Source: Sedimenticola_A sp040506895
GTDB taxonomy: Bacteria; Pseudomonadota; Gammaproteobacteria; Chromatiales; Chromatiaceae
NCBI GenBank assembly: GCA_040506895.1
Contig: JBEVVY010000001.1
Coordinates: forward strand, 1,302,001 to 1,366,000
Direction of reading: 5' to 3'
DNA length: 64,000 nucleotides
Shown piece after piece: positions 41,309 to 48,935 of this stretch. The notes beneath the pieces were generated by a model. The model worked only from the letters and a program-made list of their open reading frames with translations, made no database searches and was not told the origin of the DNA. The translations under genes were made by a program, and so were the position numbers. Each line of letters opens with the position of its first letter. Position 1 is the stretch's first letter.

Positions 41309-42304
41309 TCATTGCCAGGGACGGGAGTAGGCGCCCAGGGTGGTCTGGGTACCTTCGGAAACCTTGCCCAGCTCAGCAATCCATTCCGCCTGGGGCCTGT
41401 AATTTTCGGGGTCACGCTTGCAGGCGTCGATGGCGGCCCGCCAGATCCTGGCGACCTGCTCCACGTAGACCGGGCTGCGCTGACGCCCCTCGATCTTGAT
41501 TGCCGAGACACCGGCCTCGAGCAACTGGGGAAGCATCTCCAGGGTGTTGAGGCTGGTCGGCTCCTCGATGGCGTGATAGGTGTTCCCCCCGACACAGAAG
41601 CTGCCCTTGCAGAGGGTCGGGTAGCCGGCGGTCTCCCCTTTGCCGGTGCGCTCGATAAGCACGCCGCCAAGGCGGGTCTCCAGTCCCGCCGGGGTCTCCT
41701 TCCACTCCACGTGGCTGGCAGGAGAGCAGGCCCCGAAGGTGTTGGGCGAGCGGCCCGTGGCGTAGGAGGAGAGTATGCAGCGCCCCTCCACCATCACGCA
41801 GAGACTGCCGAAACCGAACACCTCGACCTCCACCGGGCTGCTCTCCACCACGTGCTTGACCTGGCTCAGGGAGAGCACCCGGGGCAGCACGGCACGCTTG
41901 ATACCGAAGTGATCCTTGTAGAACTGCAGGGCCTCGAAGTTGGTGGCGGACCCCTGTACCGACAGGTGCAGGTTGAGATCGGGGTGCCTCTCGGCAGCGT
42001 AATCCAGGACCCCGATATCGGCGGCGATCAGCGCGTCCACACCGAGATCCGCCGCCTGGTCCACCGCCTTCTGCCAGCGGGACCAGTTGGCCGGCTGGGG
42101 ATAGGTGTTGAGGGCCAGAAACAGCTTCACGCCCCGCTGGCGTGCATAGCTGATCCCCTGCGCCATCTTGGCCGGTCCGAAGTTGAGGCCGGCAAAGTGA
42201 CGCGCATTGGTATCATCACGAAATCCGAAGTAGACCGCGTCGGCGCCATTGTCCACCGCCGCTTTAAGGGATGGCAGGTTACCTGCCGGACATACAAGTT
42301 CCAT
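41309..42304 (-). CDS. ubiU: Ubiquinone hydroxylation factor UbiU (U32 family)
   Basis: A 331-residue U32-family protein starting MELVCPAGNLPSLKAAVDNGADAVYFGF, the typical U32 opening. Cysteines of the cluster region are seen in FGACSPASHVEWKE and YPTLCKGSFCVGG. It forms the UbiU-UbiV complex for anaerobic ubiquinone synthesis. The full ubiT/U/V set suggests respiration continues without oxygen, for example with nitrate. Confidence 0.94.
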   Translation of the reverse strand: MELVCPAGNLPSLKAAVDNGADAVYFGFRDDTNARHFAGLNFGPAKMAQGISYARQRGVKLFLALNTYPQPANWSRWQKAVDQAADLGVDALIAADIGVLDYAAERHPDLNLHLSVQGSATNFEALQFYKDHFGIKRAVLPRVLSLSQVKHVVESSPVEVEVFGFGSLCVMVEGRCILSSYATGRSPNTFGACSPASHVEWKETPAGLETRLGGVLIERTGKGETAGYPTLCKGSFCVGGNTYHAIEEPTSLNTLEMLPQLLEAGVSAIKIEGRQRSPVYVEQVARIWRAAIDACKRDPENYRPQAEWIAELGKVSEGTQTTLGAYSRPWQ

Positions 42305-42330
42305 AAAACACTCTACTCACTTCATCAGTA

Positions 42331-42449
42331 ACATCCGGAGCCTCAATACGGGCGCAGCCCATAACAGCACGCTTCGCGATTGGCGACCGTGCGAACGGTG
42401 CCGCCAGCTCTCCTTGAAATGATTCGCGGCTTCCCGGCCGACCGGATGT
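42331..42449. repeat. Intergenic element bounded by 8-bp inverted repeats
   Basis: ACATCCGG (42331-42338) and CCGGATGT (42442-42449) bound a 119-base stretch between ubiU and the radical SAM gene. Its interior has segments (GGGCGCAGCCCATAACAGCA, CGCTTCGCGA) of the same style as the hairpins at 40288-40352. This looks like a dispersed intergenic repeat. I see no gene in it. Confidence 0.4.
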
Positions 42450-42460
42450 GTCGTTGAAAA

Positions 42461-43411
42461 TCATTTACCCGCCGCTACTTCCCGCGGGGAGGGTTCGAAC
42501 AGGGCACTCCCCTGCCGGCTGCCGCGCCGGACCAGCTCATCTTCGATGGCATTCAATACCGCCCACTTCCTGCCGCACCAGCCGGGTGTCAGGAGGATAT
42601 CCTCGGAGGCGGTTGCTGTGGCCCGGTGAAACACCACCTCGGGAGGTGTCCGCTCGATCATATCCGCGGCGATGGCGATGTACTCGTCCTGGCTCATCGG
42701 CGTGTACTCACCCCGCCGCCACTGGTTGGCCAGCAGGGTTCCCTTGACCACGTGCAGCGGGTGCAGCTTGATACCCTCCACGCCCAGTTCCAGCACCCGG
42801 TCGATGCTCTGCAGCGAACGCTCCCTGCCCTCACCCGGCAGGCCGATGATCAGGTGAGCACAGACCGGAAGCCCGCGCAGACGGGCCGCCCGGACCGCCC
42901 GGCGGTACTCGGCGAAACCGTGACCGCGGTTGACCCGCTCCAGGGTATCGTCGAACGCGGATTGCAGCCCGAGCTCCAACCACACCTCGTACCCCTCGGC
43001 CTGGTAGCCGGCGAGCAGGTCGAGCACCTCGTCGGGCACACAGTCGGGGCGGGTGCCGACCGACAGCCCCACCACGTCCGGCTCATCCAGCGCCTGGCGA
43101 TAGAGCCCGCCCAGGTACTGAACGTCCGCATAGGTGTTGGTGTAGGCCTGAAAGTAGGCGATGTAGCGTTGCGCACCGGTTCGCTTGCGGATCACCTGCC
43201 GGCCCGCCTCGATCTGCTCCACCACCTCCGGCGGCTTTCGGGCATTGGGATTGAACGAGGCGTTGTTGCAGAAAGTGCAGCCTCCCCGCCCCTTGCTGCC
43301 ATCGCGGTTGGGACAGGTGAAGCCGGCATTGATGGCGAGCTTGTGCACACGCTCGCCATGGCGTCGCAACAGGTCCTGGCCGAATGTATTGATGCAATCC
43401 GATAACGCCAC
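42461..43411 (-). CDS. YhcC-type radical SAM protein (TIGR01212 family)
   Basis: A 316-residue radical SAM protein. The cluster motif is CPNRDGSKGRGGCTFC, with cysteines spaced as in the YhcC family rather than the simple CX3CX2C. Further family signs are SVGTRPDCVPDEVLDLLAGY and LELGLQSAFDDTLERVNRGH. YhcC is linked to glutamate synthase in E. coli, but its reaction is unknown. The start is at the ATG at 43411 (MALSDCINTFGQDLLRRHGERV). Confidence 0.9.
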   Translation of the reverse strand: MALSDCINTFGQDLLRRHGERVHKLAINAGFTCPNRDGSKGRGGCTFCNNASFNPNARKPPEVVEQIEAGRQVIRKRTGAQRYIAYFQAYTNTYADVQYLGGLYRQALDEPDVVGLSVGTRPDCVPDEVLDLLAGYQAEGYEVWLELGLQSAFDDTLERVNRGHGFAEYRRAVRAARLRGLPVCAHLIIGLPGEGRERSLQSIDRVLELGVEGIKLHPLHVVKGTLLANQWRRGEYTPMSQDEYIAIAADMIERTPPEVVFHRATATASEDILLTPGWCGRKWAVLNAIEDELVRRGSRQGSALFEPSPREVAAGK

Positions 43412-43618
43412 TCGATTCTACCGCCGAAAAAAACCTCTGGATTTCAGGGGTTGGTATGATAACCGATGCAGGCTCCCATATTCATCTCCCGGGCGTAAAT
43501 GACAGACATCAAGGCCGATTTTCGGCGCCGCCCCCAGAATCGCTGCCAGCCGATAGAGATCCCGGGAGGAAAACGGTATGCTTCCGCCCTCGTCCGGAAA
43601 TGCCGCTTGCCGTTGAAT

Positions 43619-44014
43619 ATGATCCACTACTGGATAAAAAACCTGCATATCGCCACCGTGGCGTTCAATATCGGATTCTTCCTGCTGCGCTACTACTGGA
43701 TGCTCAACAACTCCCGCCTGGCCAGGAGACGCTGGGTACGCAACCTCTCGGTTTTCAATGACACCCTGCTGCTGATCGCCGGTATCACCCTGGCCATCCT
43801 CATCAGCCAATACCCGTTCCAGGCCCAGTGGCTGACGGCGAAGCTCGTCGGCCTGCTGGTCTACATCTTCCTGGGCAGCATTGCCCTCACCTACGGCCGC
43901 TCCAAGGGCATACGTACGGTAACCGGACTGCTTGCGCTCCTGAGTGTCGCCTATATCGTTCTGGTGGCCCGCTACCGCACGCCGGACATCCCCCGCCTGC
44001 TGGGTTTGTACTGA
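43619..44014 (+). CDS. SirB2-family membrane protein
   Basis: A 131-residue protein with four membrane helices: residues about 6-28, 42-62, 70-90 and 98-118. The start MIHYWIKNLHIATVAFNIGFFLLRYYWM is typical of SirB2. The longer frame from 43499 adds a non-membrane basic stretch with no similarity and is probably not translated. The function is unknown. Confidence 0.8.
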   Translation: MIHYWIKNLHIATVAFNIGFFLLRYYWMLNNSRLARRRWVRNLSVFNDTLLLIAGITLAILISQYPFQAQWLTAKLVGLLVYIFLGSIALTYGRSKGIRTVTGLLALLSVAYIVLVARYRTPDIPRLLGLY

Positions 44015-44051
44015 TTCCAGATTCCGCAAATCACGGCTCACCGATCAGGCG

Positions 44052-44065
44052 TGACGTTAACGTCA
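44052..44065. promoter_or_regulatory. Perfect 14-bp palindrome upstream of the V-ATPase operon
   Basis: TGACGTTAACGTCA is a perfect palindrome 98 bases before the first ATPase gene. It is the best operator candidate in the 148-base gap. Further down, arms AGTAGAA / TTCTACT (around 44116-44152) could form a hairpin just before the GGGGAG ribosome site. Confidence 0.45.
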
Positions 44066-44162
44066 AGTCATGACCTGCGGCATCTGCAGAAATCCCCGTT
44101 TTCGCTACACTAATCAGTAGAAAAGAGAAAAAAAGTCCATTTCTTCTACTCGGGGAGTCTGT

Positions 44163-44486
44163 ATGGACAAAACGTTGCAGCGCCTGCTCGATGCGGAAGT
44201 GAAGGCCGAGCGTATCGCCAAGGATGCCGAGGCTGAACGCGAGCGGATCATCCAGGGAGCCCTGCTGGAGGCGCGTGCCGAAGAGACACGCTTCGAAAGC
44301 CGTATCCCGGAGATCCACGCCTCTTTCGTCGACAAGGCCGAAGAGCGTGCGGACCAGATCATCAACGAGATGAAACGCCGCTACGATGAACGGCACACCC
44401 AGCTGAGAAATCTCGCAGAGAAGCATGAACAGGAGGCACTGGATGCCGCTTTCCAGCTGTTGATGGACCCGACCCGGGGAACCTGA
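44163..44486 (+). CDS. V/A-type ATPase peripheral-stalk subunit G/H
   Basis: A 107-residue coiled-coil protein (MDKTLQRLLDAEVKAERIAKDAEAERERII), charged throughout with heptad repeats, as in the G/H (AhaH/NtpF) stalk subunit. It is the first gene of the operon and starts after a good GGGGAG ribosome site. It should pair with subunit E to form the peripheral stalk. The sequence alone gives only a weak match; context makes the call. Confidence 0.8.
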   Translation: MDKTLQRLLDAEVKAERIAKDAEAERERIIQGALLEARAEETRFESRIPEIHASFVDKAEERADQIINEMKRRYDERHTQLRNLAEKHEQEALDAAFQLLMDPTRGT

Positions 44487-44493
44487 TGCCACG

Positions 44494-45543
44494 ATGACGG
44501 CCCAAGTCTCCCATACCTATCTCAACACCCGGGCAGCCATTCTTGCCGACCGCCTGCTCAGCGAACAGGCCCTTGGCGAGATGTCAGAGCAGTCCCTGGA
44601 ACAGCTTGGCCGGAGCATCGGCGTCAGCGAGCTGCTGGAGGAGAATAGAAGCCGTGCCGCCACCAACCGGCTGGTCGAACGTGCACTGATCAGCACCCTC
44701 ATGCACGAACTCTCGGTGCTCCTGAGACCGCTGAAAGGTCCTGCCAGGGACGTCCTGGTCCACTGGATCCGCAAGTTCGAACTCTACAATCTGAAAGCGC
44801 TGATCCGGGGCAAGCTCAACCAGCTGACCTTCGAGGAGCTGCGGGAAAACCTGCACGACCTCCCCTCCCTGATCAGCCTGCCACATGAAGAGCTGCTGCG
44901 TACCGAGAACATTGCCGAACTGCTACGGCAACTGGAACAGAGCCACTACGCGGATATCGCCCGCCAGGCAAGGCGGGTCTACGAAGAGAAGAACGAGCCC
45001 TTCTCGCTGGACGCCACCATCGACCAGCGCTACTACGCCGGTCTCATGAAGCGATCCCGTTCAACCGAGACGGAGGACAACAAACCGCTGAGCCAGCTGA
45101 TCGGCACGCTGATCGACCAGCAGAACCTGTTGTGGGTCCTGCGTTACCGCTTCGGCTACGACCTCTCACCCTCCGGCACCTACTACCTGCTGGTCCCCCA
45201 TGGCAATCTGCTGAAGCGGGAACTGTTGAAGAGACTGGTCAATATGAACAGTTTCTCAGAGGTGATCGAATCGCTTCCGGAGACTCTGAGGACCCCTATC
45301 GGAAACACCGAACACATCATGGACGTGGAAGAGGCGATGTCGGACGTAACAGCGAAAAAGTGCCGGCAGATGCTCAGGCACAGTGATTCGGGTGTCACCC
45401 GCGCCCTCGCCTACCTGGTACTGCGTGAAATGGACCTGAAACGGACCTATGCCATCATCCAGGGCAAGGTGCTCCATCTCAACGACACGCTGATCAAGCA
45501 GGCAGCCGGCATACATACACTGGCCGGTGGAGCGCCGTCATGA
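44494..45543 (+). CDS. V/A-type ATPase subunit C (V-ATPase d-like)
   Basis: A 349-residue, mainly helical protein of the V0D/AC39 family (for example LYNLKALIRGKLNQLTFEELRE and LLWVLRYRFGYDLSPSGTYYLLVPHG). It forms the funnel linking the central stalk to the membrane ring. It overlaps the subunit I start by 4 bases (ATGA). In most bacterial V-type operons it follows subunit E; here it is second. Confidence 0.9.
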   Translation: MTAQVSHTYLNTRAAILADRLLSEQALGEMSEQSLEQLGRSIGVSELLEENRSRAATNRLVERALISTLMHELSVLLRPLKGPARDVLVHWIRKFELYNLKALIRGKLNQLTFEELRENLHDLPSLISLPHEELLRTENIAELLRQLEQSHYADIARQARRVYEEKNEPFSLDATIDQRYYAGLMKRSRSTETEDNKPLSQLIGTLIDQQNLLWVLRYRFGYDLSPSGTYYLLVPHGNLLKRELLKRLVNMNSFSEVIESLPETLRTPIGNTEHIMDVEEAMSDVTAKKCRQMLRHSDSGVTRALAYLVLREMDLKRTYAIIQGKVLHLNDTLIKQAAGIHTLAGGAPS

Positions 45544-47435
45544 TCAAGCCCCTGCCAATGAAACATGTCTTGCTGCAGGTCATGACGGAGGATCTGCCGA
45601 GTGTTTCGCTCACCCTCGCCGACCTGGGCATCTTCAGTCCGGACTACCGTCCGTTCGAAGAGAAAAGTTTCCCGATCATACCGGGCGAGCACTACCGGGA
45701 GATCTATCACCAGGCGACATCGCGCCTGGAGAAGATACGCAAGCACATTCCGATCACCAGTAAACCGGACCTGGAAGATGTCCACGTGGTCAGCGAACAG
45801 GAGCTGGAGCGCTACAACGCCTGGCTTGGCACGGTGTGGGAGCGCTGTTCGCAGTTCGAGGAGAGCTTCAGACAGCTCACCTCCGAGGAGCGCATGATCG
45901 TCCAACAGGAGCAGGCCCTGGACAACTTCACGGCCCTGAATATAGACCTCAGCCTGATCCACGGTGAGAAGCACTTCCTCGACATCCACCTTGGGATGGT
46001 GCCACGGGACAATATCTCGCAGCTCAAGGAGGCTGTCGCCCTGGCGGGTTACATGCTCTTCGTCTACATGACCCATGGTGACAACATGCATGTCATCATC
46101 CTCGGCCCCAAGGCGGACAGGGAACAGGAGATCGTCTCGGTACTGGATACCGCCGGTTTCCGTCCCCTGCCGATCCCCGCGGAACTCCAGGACAAGCCGG
46201 AAACGGTGCGCCAGGAGCTTCAGGAACGTAAACAGGCCGTCCTCACCGAGCGCGCGCATAAGACCGCTGACATGACCGCGTGCGGCGACGAACTGCGCGT
46301 CGAGCTCGAACTGGCCCAGCGCGTCTTGCTGATGGCCGAACCCTTCGTGACACTGGATACCGCCGCCCGCTCTTCCGGTCGTCTCACGATCATCTCCGGC
46401 TGGATCCCGGCCCGCGAGATCAAGCAGACCCAGAAGGCCCTTTCGAGGGAACTGGCCAACCCGTTCCACCTTGAAACCCGCGACCCCCTCAGGGAGGAGC
46501 GTCACCTGGTACCCAGTTACCTGCCCACCGGAAAGATGACCTCCCCCTTCCACACGCTGGTCAAGCAGTACGGCATACCCCGTTACGGCGAAGTGGATCC
46601 GACGATCCTCTTCTCCCTCACCTTTATCGCCATGTTCGGCATGATGTTCGGCGATATAGGGCATGGCCTGACCATCATGCTGATCTCCTTCCTGGCACGC
46701 CGTAAGCTCAGGAGCTTCACCCTGCTCGGCATCAGTGCAGGGGCCTCGGCAAGCGTGTTCGGCGTGCTCTATGGCAGCATCTTCGGCTACGAGGAGCTGT
46801 TCCATGCGGTCTGGATACCCCCGCTCTCAGATCCCCTCTACATGCTCACGGCGGCGCTCATCTGGGGGGTGGGCTTTCTCACCATGATCACCCTGATCTG
46901 CATCCACAACCGCCTGATCGAGGGCGACCTGAGCAGGGCGATCTTCGACACCAACGGACTGGTCAGCATCGTGCTCTACCTCTCGGTACTGGGTGGCGTT
47001 TACAACGTCTACCTGAGTGGCAGTTACGGCATCCCGGCCGCCACGCTCAGCATGGGCTCCCTGCTGGTACTGCTCGCCTACAAGCTGATCGAAACCCATG
47101 CACCACCCGGAGAGCGGATGCTGGTGGCTTTCATCGAAACCTTCGAGACCCTCACCGGCTACATCTCCAACACCCTCTCTTTCCTGCGCGTGGCCGCGTT
47201 CAGTCTCAACCACGTTGCACTGGCCATCGCCGTGTTCACCCTGGCCGAGATGATGGATACCACGGGTCACTGGCTCACGGTGATCGGCGGCAACATCTTC
47301 ATCCTCGTGCTCGAAGGGGCGATCGTCACCATCCAGGTGTTGCGTCTCGAGTACTACGAAGGCTTCTCCCGCTTCTTCTCCGGCGATGGCCTGGAGTTCA
47401 AGCCGTTGAAACTCAACCACAGGGGAAACGCATGA
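45540..47435 (+). CDS. V/A-type ATPase subunit I (a subunit)
   Basis: A 631-residue protein. The cytoplasmic half (about 1-340) is helical with a ferredoxin-like region. The membrane half has about seven to eight helices beginning with FGMMFGDIGHGLTIML. The channel arginine lies in ISNTLSFLRVAAFSLNHVALA near residue 551. It carries the half channels for ion translocation. It is the largest gene of the operon. Confidence 0.95.
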   Translation: MIKPLPMKHVLLQVMTEDLPSVSLTLADLGIFSPDYRPFEEKSFPIIPGEHYREIYHQATSRLEKIRKHIPITSKPDLEDVHVVSEQELERYNAWLGTVWERCSQFEESFRQLTSEERMIVQQEQALDNFTALNIDLSLIHGEKHFLDIHLGMVPRDNISQLKEAVALAGYMLFVYMTHGDNMHVIILGPKADREQEIVSVLDTAGFRPLPIPAELQDKPETVRQELQERKQAVLTERAHKTADMTACGDELRVELELAQRVLLMAEPFVTLDTAARSSGRLTIISGWIPAREIKQTQKALSRELANPFHLETRDPLREERHLVPSYLPTGKMTSPFHTLVKQYGIPRYGEVDPTILFSLTFIAMFGMMFGDIGHGLTIMLISFLARRKLRSFTLLGISAGASASVFGVLYGSIFGYEELFHAVWIPPLSDPLYMLTAALIWGVGFLTMITLICIHNRLIEGDLSRAIFDTNGLVSIVLYLSVLGGVYNVYLSGSYGIPAATLSMGSLLVLLAYKLIETHAPPGERMLVAFIETFETLTGYISNTLSFLRVAAFSLNHVALAIAVFTLAEMMDTTGHWLTVIGGNIFILVLEGAIVTIQVLRLEYYEGFSRFFSGDGLEFKPLKLNHRGNA

Positions 47436-47484
47436 ACCGCAGATTCTCTTCTATCCGTTCACAAACCATGACAAGGAGCAAACC

Positions 47485-47928
47485 ATGTATTGGCTGATCG
47501 GTCTGATGACGTTGGGCATCTTTGGCCTGATACTCACCGGCATCTATATGGAGATGCAGCCCGACAAGGGGGTGAATCCCAGGCGTTGGTTCAAGCCGGT
47601 GATCGGCACCAACCTGGTCGTCTTCCTCGGCGCCCAGGTGGCACTGGTATTTATGGGTGTACAGGAGGTGATGGCTGCCCCGACAGTGGCCGAAGCGGGC
47701 GGTGAGATCACCATCGGCATGGGACTGGGCATCATCGGCGTGGGCATTCCCACGGCACTCAGCACCGTGGCCGCAGGCATCGCGGTGGGACCCATCGGCG
47801 CCGCCTCCCTGGCCGTGCTGACGGAAAAACCGGAGATCTTCGGACGCACCCTGATCTACCTCGGACTGGCAGAAGGTATCGCCATCTACGGGCTGGTGAT
47901 GAGCATCCTGCTGCTGGACAAGATATAG
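47485..47928 (+). CDS. V/A-type ATPase proteolipid subunit K (c ring), extended
   Basis: A 147-residue membrane protein with four helices: about 2-22, 40-60, 76-108 and 121-143. The C-terminal pair is a normal c hairpin with the ion-binding E130 (LGLAEGIAIYGLV). The first pair carries no matching carboxylate and does not look like a copy of the second; Q51 sits in TM2. This is longer than a two-helix proteolipid and similar in length to duplicated NtpK-like ones. The residue after E130 is Gly and I see no clear sodium-site signature, so proton transport is likely but unproven. Confidence 0.88.
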   Translation: MYWLIGLMTLGIFGLILTGIYMEMQPDKGVNPRRWFKPVIGTNLVVFLGAQVALVFMGVQEVMAAPTVAEAGGEITIGMGLGIIGVGIPTALSTVAAGIAVGPIGAASLAVLTEKPEIFGRTLIYLGLAEGIAIYGLVMSILLLDKI

Positions 47929-47938
47929 GCGACATACG

Positions 47939-48295
47939 ATGCAGAACACGGGCGAAACCTCCCCTGCCACCCGCATGCTGTTCCTGGGTGACGCCACCCT
48001 GACAGACGGGTTCCAGCTGATCGGCTTCGAGACCATCCCGGATCCGTCGGTGGCCGAGCTGGACAGGATCCTGCGGGAACTGATCGAGCACAAGCACAAC
48101 GCTTTCATCATTCTCGATCACCGGCTCTCGGAGAGTGACAGCCGCCTGCTGGCGCGCGTGCGGGCCGAGGGTGGACGCATCGTGGTTACGGAGGTGCCCC
48201 AGCTCAACAAGCCGGAGCAGTTCCACTGCAAGATCGATAACCAGGTACGCATGTTGATGGGTGATACAAACATGAAGGATTGCAGCAATGGCTGA
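47939..48295 (+). CDS. V/A-type ATPase subunit F
   Basis: A 118-residue protein with the Rossmann-like fold of subunit F (FLGDATLTDGFQLIGFETIPDPS, ELIEHKHNAFIILDHRL). It sits on the central stalk beside subunit D. It overlaps the subunit E gene by 8 bases. Confidence 0.85.
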   Translation: MQNTGETSPATRMLFLGDATLTDGFQLIGFETIPDPSVAELDRILRELIEHKHNAFIILDHRLSESDSRLLARVRAEGGRIVVTEVPQLNKPEQFHCKIDNQVRMLMGDTNMKDCSNG

Positions 48296-48935
48296 CCAGG
48301 TACAGGAACTCGAATCGGCCATACTCCAGCAGGCGACAAGACTCGCCTCCGAGTACCAGGAACGGGCCAAGCGCAGTAAGGACAACATCCTGCGCGAGGC
48401 CCACGACAAGCTTCACCTGCGCGAAGAGCGCGAGGTACTGCTGGCGAAGGCCAAGTCGGAACGCATCTACCGGCGCAAGGTGCAGGCCAGCGAGCTCAAG
48501 TTTCAGAAAGAGCTCGATCACCTGCGCTGGGACCTGGTGCAGGGCATACTCGAACAGCTCGATGACAGGATGATCGAGCTTAAAAAGGACAACCAGGCTT
48601 ACCAGGAATTGCTCTCGCAGCTGCTTCGCAGTGCGGCAGAGACAGTGGATGCCCCAAAGCTGGTGGCGGAGGTCAACGCCGACGACCTCAAGCAATTGAC
48701 CCCTGTATGGGAGACCTTTTCCAAGGCAGCCGCACCCGGCAGGGAGATCAGCCTCAATCCCACACCGATCGAAACCCACGGCGGCATCCTGGTGCGCACC
48801 GAGGATAACAGCGTGCGCGTGAACAACACGTTTGAAGGTCGTTGCGAGCGCCTGGCGAGCCAGCTCCACCAGATCATAATCCAGCGGTTGCTGCCCGACC
48901 GGCGCGCTCACGAAGGGGTAACCAAGACGATATGA
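48288..48935 (+). CDS. V/A-type ATPase subunit E
   Basis: A 215-residue peripheral-stalk subunit. The N-terminal two-thirds is a coiled coil (ELESAILQQATRLASEYQERAKRSK), and the C-terminal domain has the expected alpha/beta head ending ETHGGILVRTEDNSVRVNNTFEGR, the E-family signature. It overlaps the subunit A start by 4 bases. Confidence 0.9.
   Translation: MADQVQELESAILQQATRLASEYQERAKRSKDNILREAHDKLHLREEREVLLAKAKSERIYRRKVQASELKFQKELDHLRWDLVQGILEQLDDRMIELKKDNQAYQELLSQLLRSAAETVDAPKLVAEVNADDLKQLTPVWETFSKAAAPGREISLNPTPIETHGGILVRTEDNSVRVNNTFEGRCERLASQLHQIIIQRLLPDRRAHEGVTKTI

Noticed and set aside
47485..47928. Sodium specificity of the V-ATPase
   Set aside because: The residues next to E130 do not show the Thr/Ser and Gln pattern of sodium-binding rings well enough to claim it; ion type left open.
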